Source of the DNA: an uncultured Lentisphaeria bacterium
GTDB taxonomy: Bacteria; Verrucomicrobiota; Lentisphaeria; Victivallales; Victivallaceae
DNA length: 13,314 nt
Reading direction: 5' to 3'
Assembly: GCA_903821255.1 (NCBI GenBank)
Contig: CAIJKT010001062.1
Coordinates: forward strand, 1-13,314
A program made the translations under genes and the position numbers. Under the pieces are notes generated by a model that was not told the origin of the DNA, did no database searches, and saw only the letters and a program-made list of their open reading frames with translations. Below are positions 1 to 7,518 of this stretch, in pieces. How positions within the stretch are numbered: position 1 is the stretch's first letter; the number at the start of each line of letters is the position of its first letter.

Positions 1-30
1 GTCAACATGTCGGGATGCCTTAAATGCCTT

Positions 31-63
31 AAAAAATCTCGGGGTTTGGGGCAGAGCCCCAAG
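31..63 (-). terminator. Candidate rho-independent terminator of the glycan operon
   Basis: It lies 36 nt beyond the stop codon of the last minus-strand gene. Read on the minus strand, CUUGGGG (63-57) can pair with CCCCGAG (44-38), with one G-U pair, and AUUUUUU (37-31) follows directly, which is the usual intrinsic-terminator layout. The same left arm can instead pair with nearer bases: UUGGGGC (62-56) with GCCCCAA (52-46) around a 3-nt loop. That hairpin is tighter but sits 9 nt before the U-run. Positions 1-30 beyond it hold only a tandem 9-mer (ATGCCTTAA at 15-23 and 24-32) and no gene. Confidence 0.55.
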
Positions 64-98
64 TCTGGAATGACGGCACGATGCCAGTTAAAATGAAC

Positions 99-1004
99 TC
101 AAGTGTTCAGGTCTCCAAGTTGAGACGCTACCAAAATTTTAGATTGGCTGTCCTCGGGAGAAACACGATATTTCTTTTTTAAATCTCCATTGGGAAGTAA
201 GTTGTCTTTATTTGCCAGCAAACGCTCAGATTCATCCGTGGTCAACCATGCAATTTTAAGCGGCGATTTAACCCTGTACAGCCGGTATGCAGTTTGTTTT
301 CTGCTGATGCTCTCGAATATTAATTCCGGGTTATCTCTGTACTGCTTTTCCCATGCGGTGCCGAAACTGCCCGACACAGGTTCCACGCATAACAGATATA
401 AATGCGGGTATTGGCTTTTAAGAACATCCGGATTTAAGCCGGCATTAAGTTGCGGGCACTGATATTCAGCATTGGCGAAGCGGCAGCCCAAATACTCGTT
501 TTTTACGTTAATCACTTCGATATTATTATCGAAGTTCAAATGTCCGCCGGGATTGCCGAAAACGAGTAATGCAACATTCCTGCTAATATTGCTTTTTTGA
601 CAATCCAGTTTGATAACTTCGGCAATCTCATGGAGATAGTCCTTATTCTCCTGCGTGCGCATGGCTTTCGCGACACAGGCAATCAGTAATGCAGCGGTGA
701 AAACTCGAGTAACCGCATTGGCATGTGAAATTTTGAATTTCTTAAGAATTCCCGGCAGCAGCATCAATACAAAAGCGCTAAGCACTATACCGGTAACCAT
801 GATCGGCATGGCATAGCGTCTGGTACTATCCACCACAGGGACACGCCAGAGTGAAGTGACTGTCAGAACAATAACAATAAAGAATAACGGATAATACCAC
901 TTTTCCTGCTTATATTTTCCTTTAAAGAACAGCAGAACTCCTGCCAGTGACATCAGTCCGAAAGGCAAAAAGTTTACCAGGAAATAAGCGTCAATAAATC
1001 TCAT
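99..1004 (-). CDS. Membrane protein resembling the C-terminal half of a GT-C (family 39-like) glycosyltransferase
   Basis: A 301-residue protein with about four membrane segments (near residues 9-27, 37-54, 65-85 and 98-115) followed by a soluble C-terminal domain of about 185 residues. The segment at 59-67, D-S-T-R-R-Y-A-M-P, resembles the R-Y-x-x-P stretch at the start of a late helix in PMT/ArnT-type lipid-linked sugar transferases. There is no N-terminal catalytic loop; that part is in the gene just upstream, whose stop overlaps this start as ATGA (1001-1004). Together the two products are 578 residues, a normal size for one GT-C enzyme. It is therefore either the second subunit of a split transferase, translated by stop-start coupling, or half of a gene broken by a frameshift. 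Its own frame stays open for only 18 codons upstream of the ATG before a TGA. Family-level identification is from pattern memory, so the substrate is unknown. Confidence 0.75.
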   Translation of the reverse strand: MRFIDAYFLVNFLPFGLMSLAGVLLFFKGKYKQEKWYYPLFFIVIVLTVTSLWRVPVVDSTRRYAMPIMVTGIVLSAFVLMLLPGILKKFKISHANAVTRVFTAALLIACVAKAMRTQENKDYLHEIAEVIKLDCQKSNISRNVALLVFGNPGGHLNFDNNIEVINVKNEYLGCRFANAEYQCPQLNAGLNPDVLKSQYPHLYLLCVEPVSGSFGTAWEKQYRDNPELIFESISRKQTAYRLYRVKSPLKIAWLTTDESERLLANKDNLLPNGDLKKKYRVSPEDSQSKILVASQLGDLNT

Positions 1005-1834
1005 TTCAACCCGTTGCCGGTAAATAACCTGAAATAACCAATGACTCTCTGATTGGTGTCACGAATATAATTATTATCGGAATTAATAAGTGCTCCAATT
1101 AGCAGGCCGAACGAGACTATGTAGATAGCGAGACTGTAAAAACACATTCGGACACGCTGCCATTTGCATTGCATAAAAATAACGATGATGGCCAAAGGCA
1201 GGAATAAGCTGATTTCAATTCCTTCGTATCTGGTAAAAAAACCAAGCATAGTCAAACCGGCTAAAAGCAGTGGATAGAGAGGGTTCAAGCTCTGATTCTT
1301 AATAAATCTCACTGCAAGCCATAAGCCGGTCGTGAATATCAGGAGATAGAGCGGTTCACGCAGAATTTGACATGACATCCGGATCGAATACGGATTGAAT
1401 ACTGCCAGCATCATTCCGAGCAGCCCGGCGGTACTGCTGCTGAATACCTCATAACATAAAAGAAACATCATCAATAACCATAAGATGGAATAGGCTACAT
1501 TGAGTGAGCGTAATGCAGTTTCCGGTTCAAGGCCGAATCGGGCGACATTCGCAGCCAGCATTGGCATAAGAGGACCAAAAGTATAATCTTTTTTCCGGGA
1601 ATCATCATTTTTTATTATTCCTTCAACATTTTGAATATATAACTGTTCATCGCGTGGCGGGTGGTCGCGCATCATCCAATAACCGCAGCGTAATCCCAGC
1701 CCGATAATTAACAATACCAGGATTGCGAATAATACTTGTTTTTTAGACAATGAAAATTTACATTCCATGAAATGTAGAAGCGAAGCAAATGATTTTTTCA
1801 TAACATCATTATAAAGGGATTTGTCCGATTGCAC
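1001..1834 (-). CDS. Membrane protein resembling the N-terminal half of a GT-C (family 39-like) glycosyltransferase
   Basis: A 277-residue polytopic protein with about seven membrane segments (roughly 34-51, 113-131, 135-150, 162-178, 185-200, 206-222 and 231-250). After the first helix lies a loop with P-P-R-D-E-Q-L-Y (residues 59-66). An acidic D-E pair in this place is typical of the catalytic site of GT-C enzymes that use polyprenyl-phosphate sugars. L-R-E-P-L-Y-L (158-164) and T-R-Y-E-G (201-205) also fit the family. The protein stops at Q-R-V-I-G-Y-F-R-L-F-T-G-N-G-L-K, where full-length relatives would continue into further helices; the next ORF supplies them. The start used here is a GTG 3 nt after the rfbA stop. 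No Shine-Dalgarno sequence is visible, and an ATG at 1801 is a reasonable alternative. Likely role: sugar transfer at the membrane during surface-glycan or lipid modification. Confidence 0.75.
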   Translation of the reverse strand: MQSDKSLYNDVMKKSFASLLHFMECKFSLSKKQVLFAILVLLIIGLGLRCGYWMMRDHPPRDEQLYIQNVEGIIKNDDSRKKDYTFGPLMPMLAANVARFGLEPETALRSLNVAYSILWLLMMFLLCYEVFSSSTAGLLGMMLAVFNPYSIRMSCQILREPLYLLIFTTGLWLAVRFIKNQSLNPLYPLLLAGLTMLGFFTRYEGIEISLFLPLAIIVIFMQCKWQRVRMCFYSLAIYIVSFGLLIGALINSDNNYIRDTNQRVIGYFRLFTGNGLK

Positions 1835-1837
1835 TAG

Positions 1838-2707
1838 TTACAGCAGCAATGTTTTCAGGTAGTCTGCATACGAACTTTTGCCGTATAGATCGGCTAATTT
1901 TTCCAGTTGCCGGCGGTCGATCCAGTTATTGCGCCATGCAATTTCTTCCGGACAGGAAATCTTTAAGCCTTGTCGCTTTTCTATGGTTGCAATGTACTGT
2001 GAAGCTTCCAGCAGAGAATCATGAGTGCCGGTATCAAGCCATGCCATGCCGCGGCTTAGAATTTTAACCGTCAATTTGCGCTGTTCCAGATAAATACGGT
2101 TGACATCAGTTATTTCCAGCTCACCCCGGGTGGAAGGTTTTATCTGTTTGGCAATATTTACGATATCATTGTCATAAAAATACAGCCCGGTTACAGCGTA
2201 GCGCGATTTGGGGTGTTGCGGCTTTTCCTCGATGCTGATGGCGTTGAAGGCTGAATCAAATTCCACGACTCCATAGCGCTCCGGATCGGCGACTTGGTAG
2301 GCAAAAACTGTTGCTCCTGTCGGCTGTATGTGGGCATCTTTCAGCAGTTCCGAGAAATTATAGCCGTAGAAGATATTATCGCCTAATACCATTGCGCAGC
2401 AGGAATTGCCTATAAATTTCTCTCCGATGATAAACGCCTGGGCCAGGCCGTCGGGGGAGGGTTGTATTGCGTATTGCAGATTCAGTCCCCATTGAGAGCC
2501 GTCTCCAAGCAGTTGCTCAAAGCGCGGCGTGTCCGCTGGTGTGGAGATGACCAGAATCTCATTGATGCCGGCCAGCATTAATGTACTCAGCGGATAAAAA
2601 ATCATCGGTTTGTCATAGACCGGCAGCAGTTGTTTCGATACAACCCTGGTACTGGGATGAAGCCTGGTTCCGCTGCCCCCTGCCAAAATTATCCCTTTCC
2701 GTTTCAT
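1838..2707 (-). CDS. rfbA: Glucose-1-phosphate thymidylyltransferase
   Basis: Makes dTDP-glucose and pyrophosphate from dTTP and glucose 1-phosphate, the entry step to dTDP-deoxysugars; cytoplasmic. At 289 residues it has the usual RmlA length. The N-terminal nucleotide-binding signature L-A-G-G-S-G-T-R-L is at residues 8-16, with Arg15 and the catalytic Lys25 in S-K-Q-L-L-P. The metal-site G-D-N-I-F-Y-G is at 109-115 (Asp110), an E-E-K-P segment follows, and W-L-D-T-G-T-H-D comes later. The ATG at 2707 is preceded by AAGGA at a 7-nt spacing. It sits 32 nt after rfbB, the next enzyme in the pathway, in the same operon. No rfbC or rfbD is in this window, so the final sugar cannot be read from here. 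The fold and motifs leave little doubt about function. Confidence 0.97.
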   Translation of the reverse strand: MKRKGIILAGGSGTRLHPSTRVVSKQLLPVYDKPMIFYPLSTLMLAGINEILVISTPADTPRFEQLLGDGSQWGLNLQYAIQPSPDGLAQAFIIGEKFIGNSCCAMVLGDNIFYGYNFSELLKDAHIQPTGATVFAYQVADPERYGVVEFDSAFNAISIEEKPQHPKSRYAVTGLYFYDNDIVNIAKQIKPSTRGELEITDVNRIYLEQRKLTVKILSRGMAWLDTGTHDSLLEASQYIATIEKRQGLKISCPEEIAWRNNWIDRRQLEKLADLYGKSSYADYLKTLLL

Positions 2708-2739
2708 GATAACATCCTTAATGATTAGTTATATTAGAA

Positions 2740-3807
2740 CTATTTAGTACTGCCAAGCCTTTGTCCGGAATATTTGCCTTCCCTGATCGGCTGCCACCAC
2801 CATGCATTGTTCAAATACCATTCAATGGTTTTGCGAATCCCGGTATCAAAATTCTCCGCCGGCTGCCAGCCGAGCTGTTTTTTCAACTTGGAGGCATCAA
2901 TTGCGTAGCGCTTATCATGTCCCGGCCGGTCCTGAACAAATTTAATCAAATTGCGGTATGAAGACAAACCGGAAGCCCGCCGTTCCGGGGCAAGTTCATC
3001 CAGTGTATCGCAGATGGAGTAAGTTACTTCCAGGTTTGTCCGTTCATTATTGCCTCCGACATTGTACGTTTCTCCGGGAACGCCTTTTTCCTGCACCAGG
3101 CGTAAAGCCTTGGCGTGATCTTCCACATACAGCCAGTCGCGTATATTGTCGCCGCGTCCATATACGGGCAGGGGGAGTCCGTGCAAAGCATTGAGAATCA
3201 TCAGCGGGATAAGTTTTTCCGGAAAATGGCACGGGCCGTAATTGTTTGAGCAATTGGTGATCAGAACCGGCAGTCCGTAAGTATGGAACCAGGCCATGAC
3301 CAGATGGTCGCTGGACGCTTTACTCGCTGAATATGGCGACCGCGGATCATAAGGAGTGGTTTCTGTAAAATATCCTTCAGGGCCGAGGCTGCCGTATACT
3401 TCATCCGTGGAGATATGCTGAAAACGGAAATTCTCTCTTTCAGTCTTCTCAAGCGTTGACCAGTATTCTCTGGCAGCCTGCAATAATGTTGCGGTTCCGA
3501 CGATATTGGTCTGAATAAATTCCATCGGACCGTCGATCGAACGGTCAACATGTGATTCGGCAGCCAGATGCATTATTGCATCCGGTTTGAATTCAGCGAA
3601 TATTCGCTCCACTGCTGAACGGTCACAGATGTCGGCCTGTACGAACCGGTAGCGCTGACTGCCGCTGACTTCATTCAGGCTTTCCAGGCACCCGGCATAA
3701 GTTAGTTTGTCAAGATTCAGCACTTGCCAGTCGGTTTCTTTAATCAGATGCCGGATCAAGGCGGAACCGATAAAACCTGCTCCCCCGGTAATGATAACTT
3801 TTTTCAT
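2740..3807 (-). CDS. rfbB: dTDP-glucose 4,6-dehydratase
   Basis: Converts dTDP-glucose to dTDP-4-keto-6-deoxyglucose with tightly bound NAD; cytoplasmic extended short-chain dehydrogenase/reductase. At 355 residues it is of normal length. The Rossmann motif T-G-G-A-G-F-I-G is at 7-14. The dehydratase-specific S-T-D-E-V-Y-G is at 133-139 and carries the catalytic Asp135/Glu136. The Y-S-A-S-K active-site pair is Tyr159/Lys163. A-A-E-S-H-V-D-R-S (82-90) and N-C-S-N-N-Y-G-P, both hallmarks of RmlB, are also present. It is followed by rfbA after 32 nt and preceded by the nucleotide-sugar dehydrogenase after 28 nt. No strong Shine-Dalgarno precedes the ATG, so translation may rely on coupling. Its product can feed rhamnose, fucose or amino-deoxysugar routes. 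Confidence 0.97.
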   Translation of the reverse strand: MKKVIITGGAGFIGSALIRHLIKETDWQVLNLDKLTYAGCLESLNEVSGSQRYRFVQADICDRSAVERIFAEFKPDAIMHLAAESHVDRSIDGPMEFIQTNIVGTATLLQAAREYWSTLEKTERENFRFQHISTDEVYGSLGPEGYFTETTPYDPRSPYSASKASSDHLVMAWFHTYGLPVLITNCSNNYGPCHFPEKLIPLMILNALHGLPLPVYGRGDNIRDWLYVEDHAKALRLVQEKGVPGETYNVGGNNERTNLEVTYSICDTLDELAPERRASGLSSYRNLIKFVQDRPGHDKRYAIDASKLKKQLGWQPAENFDTGIRKTIEWYLNNAWWWQPIREGKYSGQRLGSTK

Positions 3808-3835
3808 GATGGTGAATTCATATTAAAATGTTGAT

Positions 3836-5137
3836 TTACAGTCTGCCGTCCACTATTTCCCTGGGAAGTACTCCCTTTATATCGTAAATGACCAGGTTTG
3901 CTTTATTAAAGTGGCTGTAGTCTATTTCCTTGAACTGGCGGTGCGCCACGGCCAGCACTACGGCATCATAATTGCCTTTCATCGTTTTCAGCACATCGCG
4001 GCTTTTAATCAGCTCAATACCGTATTCATGCCTGACATCTTCGGCATTTGCCCAGGGATCGTAAACATCAACCCGACAGCCGAACTCTTTGAGGCCGCGG
4101 TAAACGTCAACCACGCGTGAATTGCGGATATCGGGACAGTTTTCCTTGAACGTCAGGCCAAGCAGCAGTATTCTGCTAGCCTTGATGGTATGGCCCTTGC
4201 GAATCATCAGCTTGACGACTTCACCTGCAACATAGTTCCCCATGCCGTCATTGAGGCGCCGTCCGGACAAAATGATTTCCGGATGATAACCCAGAGATTC
4301 CGCTTTGTGGGTCAGGTAGTAGGGATCAACCCCGATGCAGTGTCCTCCGACCAGCCCCGGACGGAATGGCAGGAAGTTCCACTTGGTGCCGGCGGCTTCC
4401 AGTACCTGCGTGGTGTCGATACCGATAAGTTTGAATATCTTGGACAGTTCGTTGACAAATGCAATATTAATATCCCGCTGCGAATTCTCGATCACTTTGG
4501 CGGCTTCCGCTACTTTAATGCTGGCGGCTTTGTGCGTGCCTGCTTTGATAATGCTGGAGTAAAGAGCGTTTACTGCATCCGCCGCTTCAGGTGTTGAACC
4601 GCTGGTGATTTTGAGGATTTTAGTCAGCGTGTGCTCTTTATCGCCGGGGTTGATGCGTTCCGGGCTGTAGCCGCAGAAGAAATCAGTGTTGAATTTCAGT
4701 CCGCTGAATTTCTCCAGTACCGGTACGCACTCTTCCTCTGTGCAGCCGGGGTAAACAGTGCTTTCGTAAACAATGATACAGCCGGGGGCCATGATTTTGG
4801 CGACTGTTTCGCTGGCTTTATACAACGGGGTCAGGTCGGGCTGGTTGTACTTGTCAACCGGCGTCGGCACTGTTACGATGTATATGTCGCGTCCGCGTAA
4901 TTTTTCCGGATCGGTGGAATAAGTCAGTTTCTTTGACGCCGCCAATTCTTCCGCGGTGGCTTCAAGAGTGCTGTCGTGTCCGGCCGTCAATGCCTTGATT
5001 CTGCGCTCATTTATGTCAAACCCGATAGTGTCATAATATTTCCCATATTCGACAGCCAGCGGTAATCCGACATAACCCAAGCCGATAATTGCCAGCTTCA
5101 GTTCTCCTGATGATATTTTGCCGCGGACATCATTCAT
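3836..5137 (-). CDS. tviB: UDP-N-acetylhexosamine 6-dehydrogenase (TviB/WbpO type)
   Basis: Oxidises C6 of a UDP-N-acetylhexosamine twice with NAD to give a UDP-N-acetylhexosaminuronic acid; cytoplasmic. The 433-residue protein has the three-domain UDP-sugar dehydrogenase layout. The Rossmann G-L-G-Y-V-G-L-P is at 19-26, [15 protein letters not shown] at 123-137, and Y-S-P-E-R-I-N-P-G at 157-165. The catalytic lysine region A-E-A-A-K-V-I-E-N contains Lys214, and the catalytic cysteine Cys267 is in [11 protein letters not shown]. Near-collinear similarity to remembered TviB (Vi antigen) sequence is very high through the core, more so than to UDP-glucose dehydrogenases. The neighbouring gene is the matching 4-epimerase. 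I cannot tell from sequence whether the preferred substrate is UDP-GlcNAc (TviB) or UDP-GalNAc (WbpO). Confidence 0.93.
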   Translation of the reverse strand: MNDVRGKISSGELKLAIIGLGYVGLPLAVEYGKYYDTIGFDINERRIKALTAGHDSTLEATAEELAASKKLTYSTDPEKLRGRDIYIVTVPTPVDKYNQPDLTPLYKASETVAKIMAPGCIIVYESTVYPGCTEEECVPVLEKFSGLKFNTDFFCGYSPERINPGDKEHTLTKILKITSGSTPEAADAVNALYSSIIKAGTHKAASIKVAEAAKVIENSQRDINIAFVNELSKIFKLIGIDTTQVLEAAGTKWNFLPFRPGLVGGHCIGVDPYYLTHKAESLGYHPEIILSGRRLNDGMGNYVAGEVVKLMIRKGHTIKASRILLLGLTFKENCPDIRNSRVVDVYRGLKEFGCRVDVYDPWANAEDVRHEYGIELIKSRDVLKTMKGNYDAVVLAVAHRQFKEIDYSHFNKANLVIYDIKGVLPREIVDGRL

Positions 5138-5174
5138 TTTGCTACCACTTTTTATTTATAGATTAAATGATTAA

Positions 5175-6170
5175 TCACTGATTAACTTGAAAATTTTGCC
5201 AGTACCATTCAGCGGCTTCAGCAAGACCTGCATGAATATTGAATTCCGGCTTATAACCCAAAAGAGTTTGCGCTTTGTTTGTATTCGCCAGCGAATGAGG
5301 GACATCCCCAACCCGCTCTGCTCCGTAAACCGGCTCTATTTTTGAAATTTCTTCATCGTGACTGGACAGATTGTCCCTTATCGCACGGAACAATTCATTC
5401 AAGGTTGTTTTAGCCCCGTAAGCAATATTATAGACGGTGTTTACCGCCTCCGGAGTATCTGCCAGCGCGGCCAGTTGATTGGCTTGTACAACATCAGCCA
5501 CATAAGTGAAATCGCGGGAATAAGAACCGTCGCCGTTTATCATCGGTCTTTCGTGTTTTATCAGCGAAATGAAAAACTTCGGGATTACAGCGGCGTATGC
5601 GCCAAGCGGGTCCTGCCGCCTGCCATATACATTGAAATAACGCAACCCGATAGTTTCAATCCCGTATATCTTTGAAAAATTTTCCGCGAACAGTTCATTG
5701 ACATACTTGGTTATTGCATACGGCGAAAGCGGTTTGCCGATCTCATTTTCAACTTTAGGCAGCGATTTGCTGTCCCCGTAAGTCGAGCTGCTTGCCGCAT
5801 AGACAAAACGTTTCACTTTAGCATCACATGCCGCAAGCAGCATATTTAAAGACCCCATTATATTCACTTCGGCAGACGAGACAGGGTCTTTGATGGAACG
5901 CGGAACTGAACCGAGTGCCGCCTGGTGTAAAACGTAATCGACCCCGTCGCAGGCCTGTCGGCAAATATCAAGGCGACGGATATCGCCTTCAATCAGCTTG
6001 AAATGTCTGTTGCTGGTGAAATTAGTAATATTCTCCATTTTGCCGGTTGCAAAATTATCGAGACAAATTACTTCATTATTCCGGGCTAAAAGATCTTCAA
6101 TGAGATTGGAACCGATGAACCCGGCTCCTCCGGTTACGAGAACTCTGATGTTTTGTAATTTGTTCTTCAT
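5175..6170 (-). CDS. tviC: UDP-N-acetylhexosamine(uronate) 4-epimerase (TviC/WbpP type)
   Basis: Inverts C4 of a UDP-N-acetylhexosamine or its uronate, interconverting gluco and galacto forms; cytoplasmic, NAD-bound extended SDR. From the ATG at 6170 the product is 331 residues. The cofactor motif T-G-G-A-G-F-I-G is at 13-20. L-D-N-F-A-T-G (37-43) and H-Q-A-A-L-G-S-V-P-R-S (82-92) are characteristic of the WbpP/TviC branch. The catalytic set is S-S-S-T (127-130) with Tyr151 and Lys155. An in-frame TTG at 6182 adds four residues, but nothing like a ribosome-binding site precedes it. The ATG has GGAAA 7 nt upstream and is preferred. It is the first gene of the glycan operon, 37 nt before the dehydrogenase. 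Acting together, the pair would make UDP-GalNAcA from UDP-GlcNAc, in either order. Confidence 0.92.
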   Translation of the reverse strand: MKNKLQNIRVLVTGGAGFIGSNLIEDLLARNNEVICLDNFATGKMENITNFTSNRHFKLIEGDIRRLDICRQACDGVDYVLHQAALGSVPRSIKDPVSSAEVNIMGSLNMLLAACDAKVKRFVYAASSSTYGDSKSLPKVENEIGKPLSPYAITKYVNELFAENFSKIYGIETIGLRYFNVYGRRQDPLGAYAAVIPKFFISLIKHERPMINGDGSYSRDFTYVADVVQANQLAALADTPEAVNTVYNIAYGAKTTLNELFRAIRDNLSSHDEEISKIEPVYGAERVGDVPHSLANTNKAQTLLGYKPEFNIHAGLAEAAEWYWQNFQVNQ

Positions 6171-6222
6171 GTTTTCCGACAATTGAAAGCTTAATTTAAG
6201 TTCATATTTATGAAAATTACTT

Positions 6223-6272
6223 AAAGCGTCGCCCCGTCACTTGCATTTCGCAAGTAACACCCTCCCGACTTT
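6223..6272 (-). promoter_or_regulatory. Two-tier hairpin element in the leader of the glycan operon
   Basis: Read on the minus strand, an outer helix AAAGUCG (6272-6266) pairs with CGA-CG-CUUU (6231-6223), with a CG bulge. An inner 9-bp helix GUUACUUGC (6258-6250) pairs with GCAAGUGAC (6244-6236) around the loop GAAAU. The linkers are purine-only or nearly so: GGAGGGU and GGGG. The inner helix is complete on the minus strand because one pair is U-G. On the plus strand that pair becomes C-A, so minus-strand RNA is the better folder. It lies 53-102 nt before the epimerase ATG and has no U-run after it, so it is not a simple terminator. It could be a cis-regulatory RNA, a processing site, or a copy of a palindromic intergenic repeat (REP-like). 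I recognise no known riboswitch class. Confidence 0.45.
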
Positions 6273-6309
6273 CTGATTACGATATTTAAGCAATTGTAAT
6301 TCTATAATG

Positions 6310-6347
6310 AACAACTTATCACAAGTTGTTGGGAATTTCAATTTCCC
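6310..6347. repeat. Two abutting inverted repeats in the ispG-epimerase intergenic region
   Basis: AACAACTT (6310-6317) and AAGTTGTT (6323-6330) form a perfect 8-bp inverted repeat with a 5-nt centre. Immediately beside it GGGAA (6331-6335) and TTCCC (6343-6347) form a 5-bp inverted repeat with a 7-nt centre. Neither is followed by a T-run on either strand, so termination is unlikely to be the main role. Position upstream of the glycan operon suggests an operator or an mRNA-end stabilising hairpin after ispG. Confidence 0.4.
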
Positions 6348-6388
6348 TAGCAAATTTAAAGCACAATTCCAGCATTGATGATTTTAAC

Positions 6389-6397
6389 ATTATGACA
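6389..6397 (-). promoter_or_regulatory. Possible extended -10 promoter for the glycan operon
   Basis: On the minus strand, positions 6397-6389 read TGTCATAAT, an extended -10 match (TGn plus 5 of 6 -10 bases). No good -35 hexamer lies at 16-18 nt. It is 24 nt past the ispG stop and would give a leader of about 210 nt containing both inverted repeats and the hairpin element. No convincing ispG terminator is visible, so read-through from the upstream operon is also possible. Confidence 0.25.
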
Positions 6398-6420
6398 GAA
6401 TATAAAAGCGGTAACTGAAG

Positions 6421-7518
6421 CTATTTTGTATAGCGGATAAGTTCTTCTTTGAAGCGGTCGAATCCTGCCGTTTCGGAAAACGTGCCGATGATTTTACCGT
6501 GTTTGAACAGAACTATTTGTTTTTTCCCGCCGGCAATTCCCAGATCGGCATCTTTGGCTTCCCCGGGGCCGTTGACGGCACAGCCCATAACGGCAATCTT
6601 TCTCAGTTTAATCTTCTTCCCTGAATTTTTAATCGTGGAAATCAAATTCTCGACTTTCTCCGCCAGTTCGATCAGATCAATTTCGGTTCTGCCGCAAGTC
6701 GGGCAGGAGACAATATCAGGTTCCGCCGTCCGCAATCCGCAGCTCTCCAGAATCCTGACAGCGGTTATGATTTCCTCCGCCGGGTCGGCGGTAAGGCTGA
6801 CCCGGAGCGTATCCCCGATACCTTCCAGCAGCAGCGTGCCGATACCGACTGACGATTTGACGATTCCGCGCCCGGGAGTTCCGGCCTCGGTGACCCCGAT
6901 ATGCAGGGGATAATCTGAAATTGCCGAAAAATGACGGTATGCCGCGACTGTGACCGGGACATCGGATGCTTTGAGTGAAACTTTGATTTGACGGAAACCA
7001 TATTTTTCCAATATCGCACACTGCTCAAGAGCGCTGTCCACCAGCGCTTCGCATAAAGCTTCTTCCCGCGATAATCCCCTGCGTAATTTTTCCTCCATAA
7101 AATCCGCTTTGATGCTGCCTGAATTGGCGCCTGTACGGATTGGAATCCCTGCTTCTCCAGCTTTTTCGGCAACCAGCCGGACTTTACTCTCGTCGCCGAT
7201 ATTGCCGGGATTGAGCCGTATGCCGTGAATGCCGGCATTGATTGCGCCCAGCGCCAGACGGTAGTCGAAATGAATGTCGCCGATGACGGGAATCGGGCTG
7301 CCGGTGATAATATCGGGCAGGGCGTCAACGGCTCGGTGATCGGGAACGGCCACGCGGATAATCTCACAACCGGCCGCCGCAAGATGCTTTATTTGGCTGA
7401 GAGTGGCGGCCGCATCTCCAGTATCGGTGTTGGTCATGGACTGTATCGAGACCGGAGTTCCGCCGCCAATCGTGATTTTATTTAGCTTTATCTGCCTTGT
7501 TATCCGTCTTGCCGGCAT
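6421..7518 (-). CDS. ispG: 4-hydroxy-3-methylbut-2-enyl diphosphate synthase (GcpE)
   Basis: Penultimate enzyme of the MEP isoprenoid pathway; reductively converts the cyclic diphosphate MEcPP to HMBPP using a [4Fe-4S] cluster; cytoplasmic. The N-terminal part is a TIM-barrel domain, with T-I-G-G-G-T-P-V-S-I-Q-S-M-T-N-T-D-T at 16-33. The C-terminal cluster domain has C-P-T-C-G-R (Cys272, Cys275) and G-C-A-V-N-G-P-G-E (Cys313, Glu320). The seven-residue Cys-to-Glu spacing is the same as in the E. coli enzyme. At 365 residues it is the compact bacterial form, without the large insertion seen in plants and Chlamydia. The frame is open to 7578, but the ATG at 7518 has a strong AGAAGGGA site 6 nt upstream and gives the normal N-terminus. 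It overlaps the end of rseP by 41 nt and is the last gene of the folE-led operon. Confidence 0.97.
   Translation of the reverse strand: MPARRITRQIKLNKITIGGGTPVSIQSMTNTDTGDAAATLSQIKHLAAAGCEIIRVAVPDHRAVDALPDIITGSPIPVIGDIHFDYRLALGAINAGIHGIRLNPGNIGDESKVRLVAEKAGEAGIPIRTGANSGSIKADFMEEKLRRGLSREEALCEALVDSALEQCAILEKYGFRQIKVSLKASDVPVTVAAYRHFSAISDYPLHIGVTEAGTPGRGIVKSSVGIGTLLLEGIGDTLRVSLTADPAEEIITAVRILESCGLRTAEPDIVSCPTCGRTEIDLIELAEKVENLISTIKNSGKKIKLRKIAVMGCAVNGPGEAKDADLGIAGGKKQIVLFKHGKIIGTFSETAGFDRFKEELIRYTK

Noticed and set aside
15..32. Tandem 9-mer ATGCCTTAA x2 at the left edge
   Set aside because: Two short copies are too few to call a functional repeat or the edge of an array.
6236..6264. Tiny leader-peptide ORFs within the hairpin element, such as GTG-start 7 codons and ATG-start 9 codons
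   Set aside because: The GGAGGG motif is either too close to or too far from the start codons, and the peptides carry no regulatory codon run. Nothing supports translation.
6303..6308. Perfect TATAAT on the plus strand in the glycan leader
   Set aside because: There is no -35 hexamer at 16-18 nt and no plus-strand gene downstream; it would only produce antisense RNA to ispG. In an AT-rich spacer a chance match is likely.
6171..6420. JUMPstart/ops element expected before some polysaccharide operons
   Set aside because: The ops core GGCGGTAG is absent from the leader on the coding strand; the G-rich stretch GGGGCGACG does not match it.
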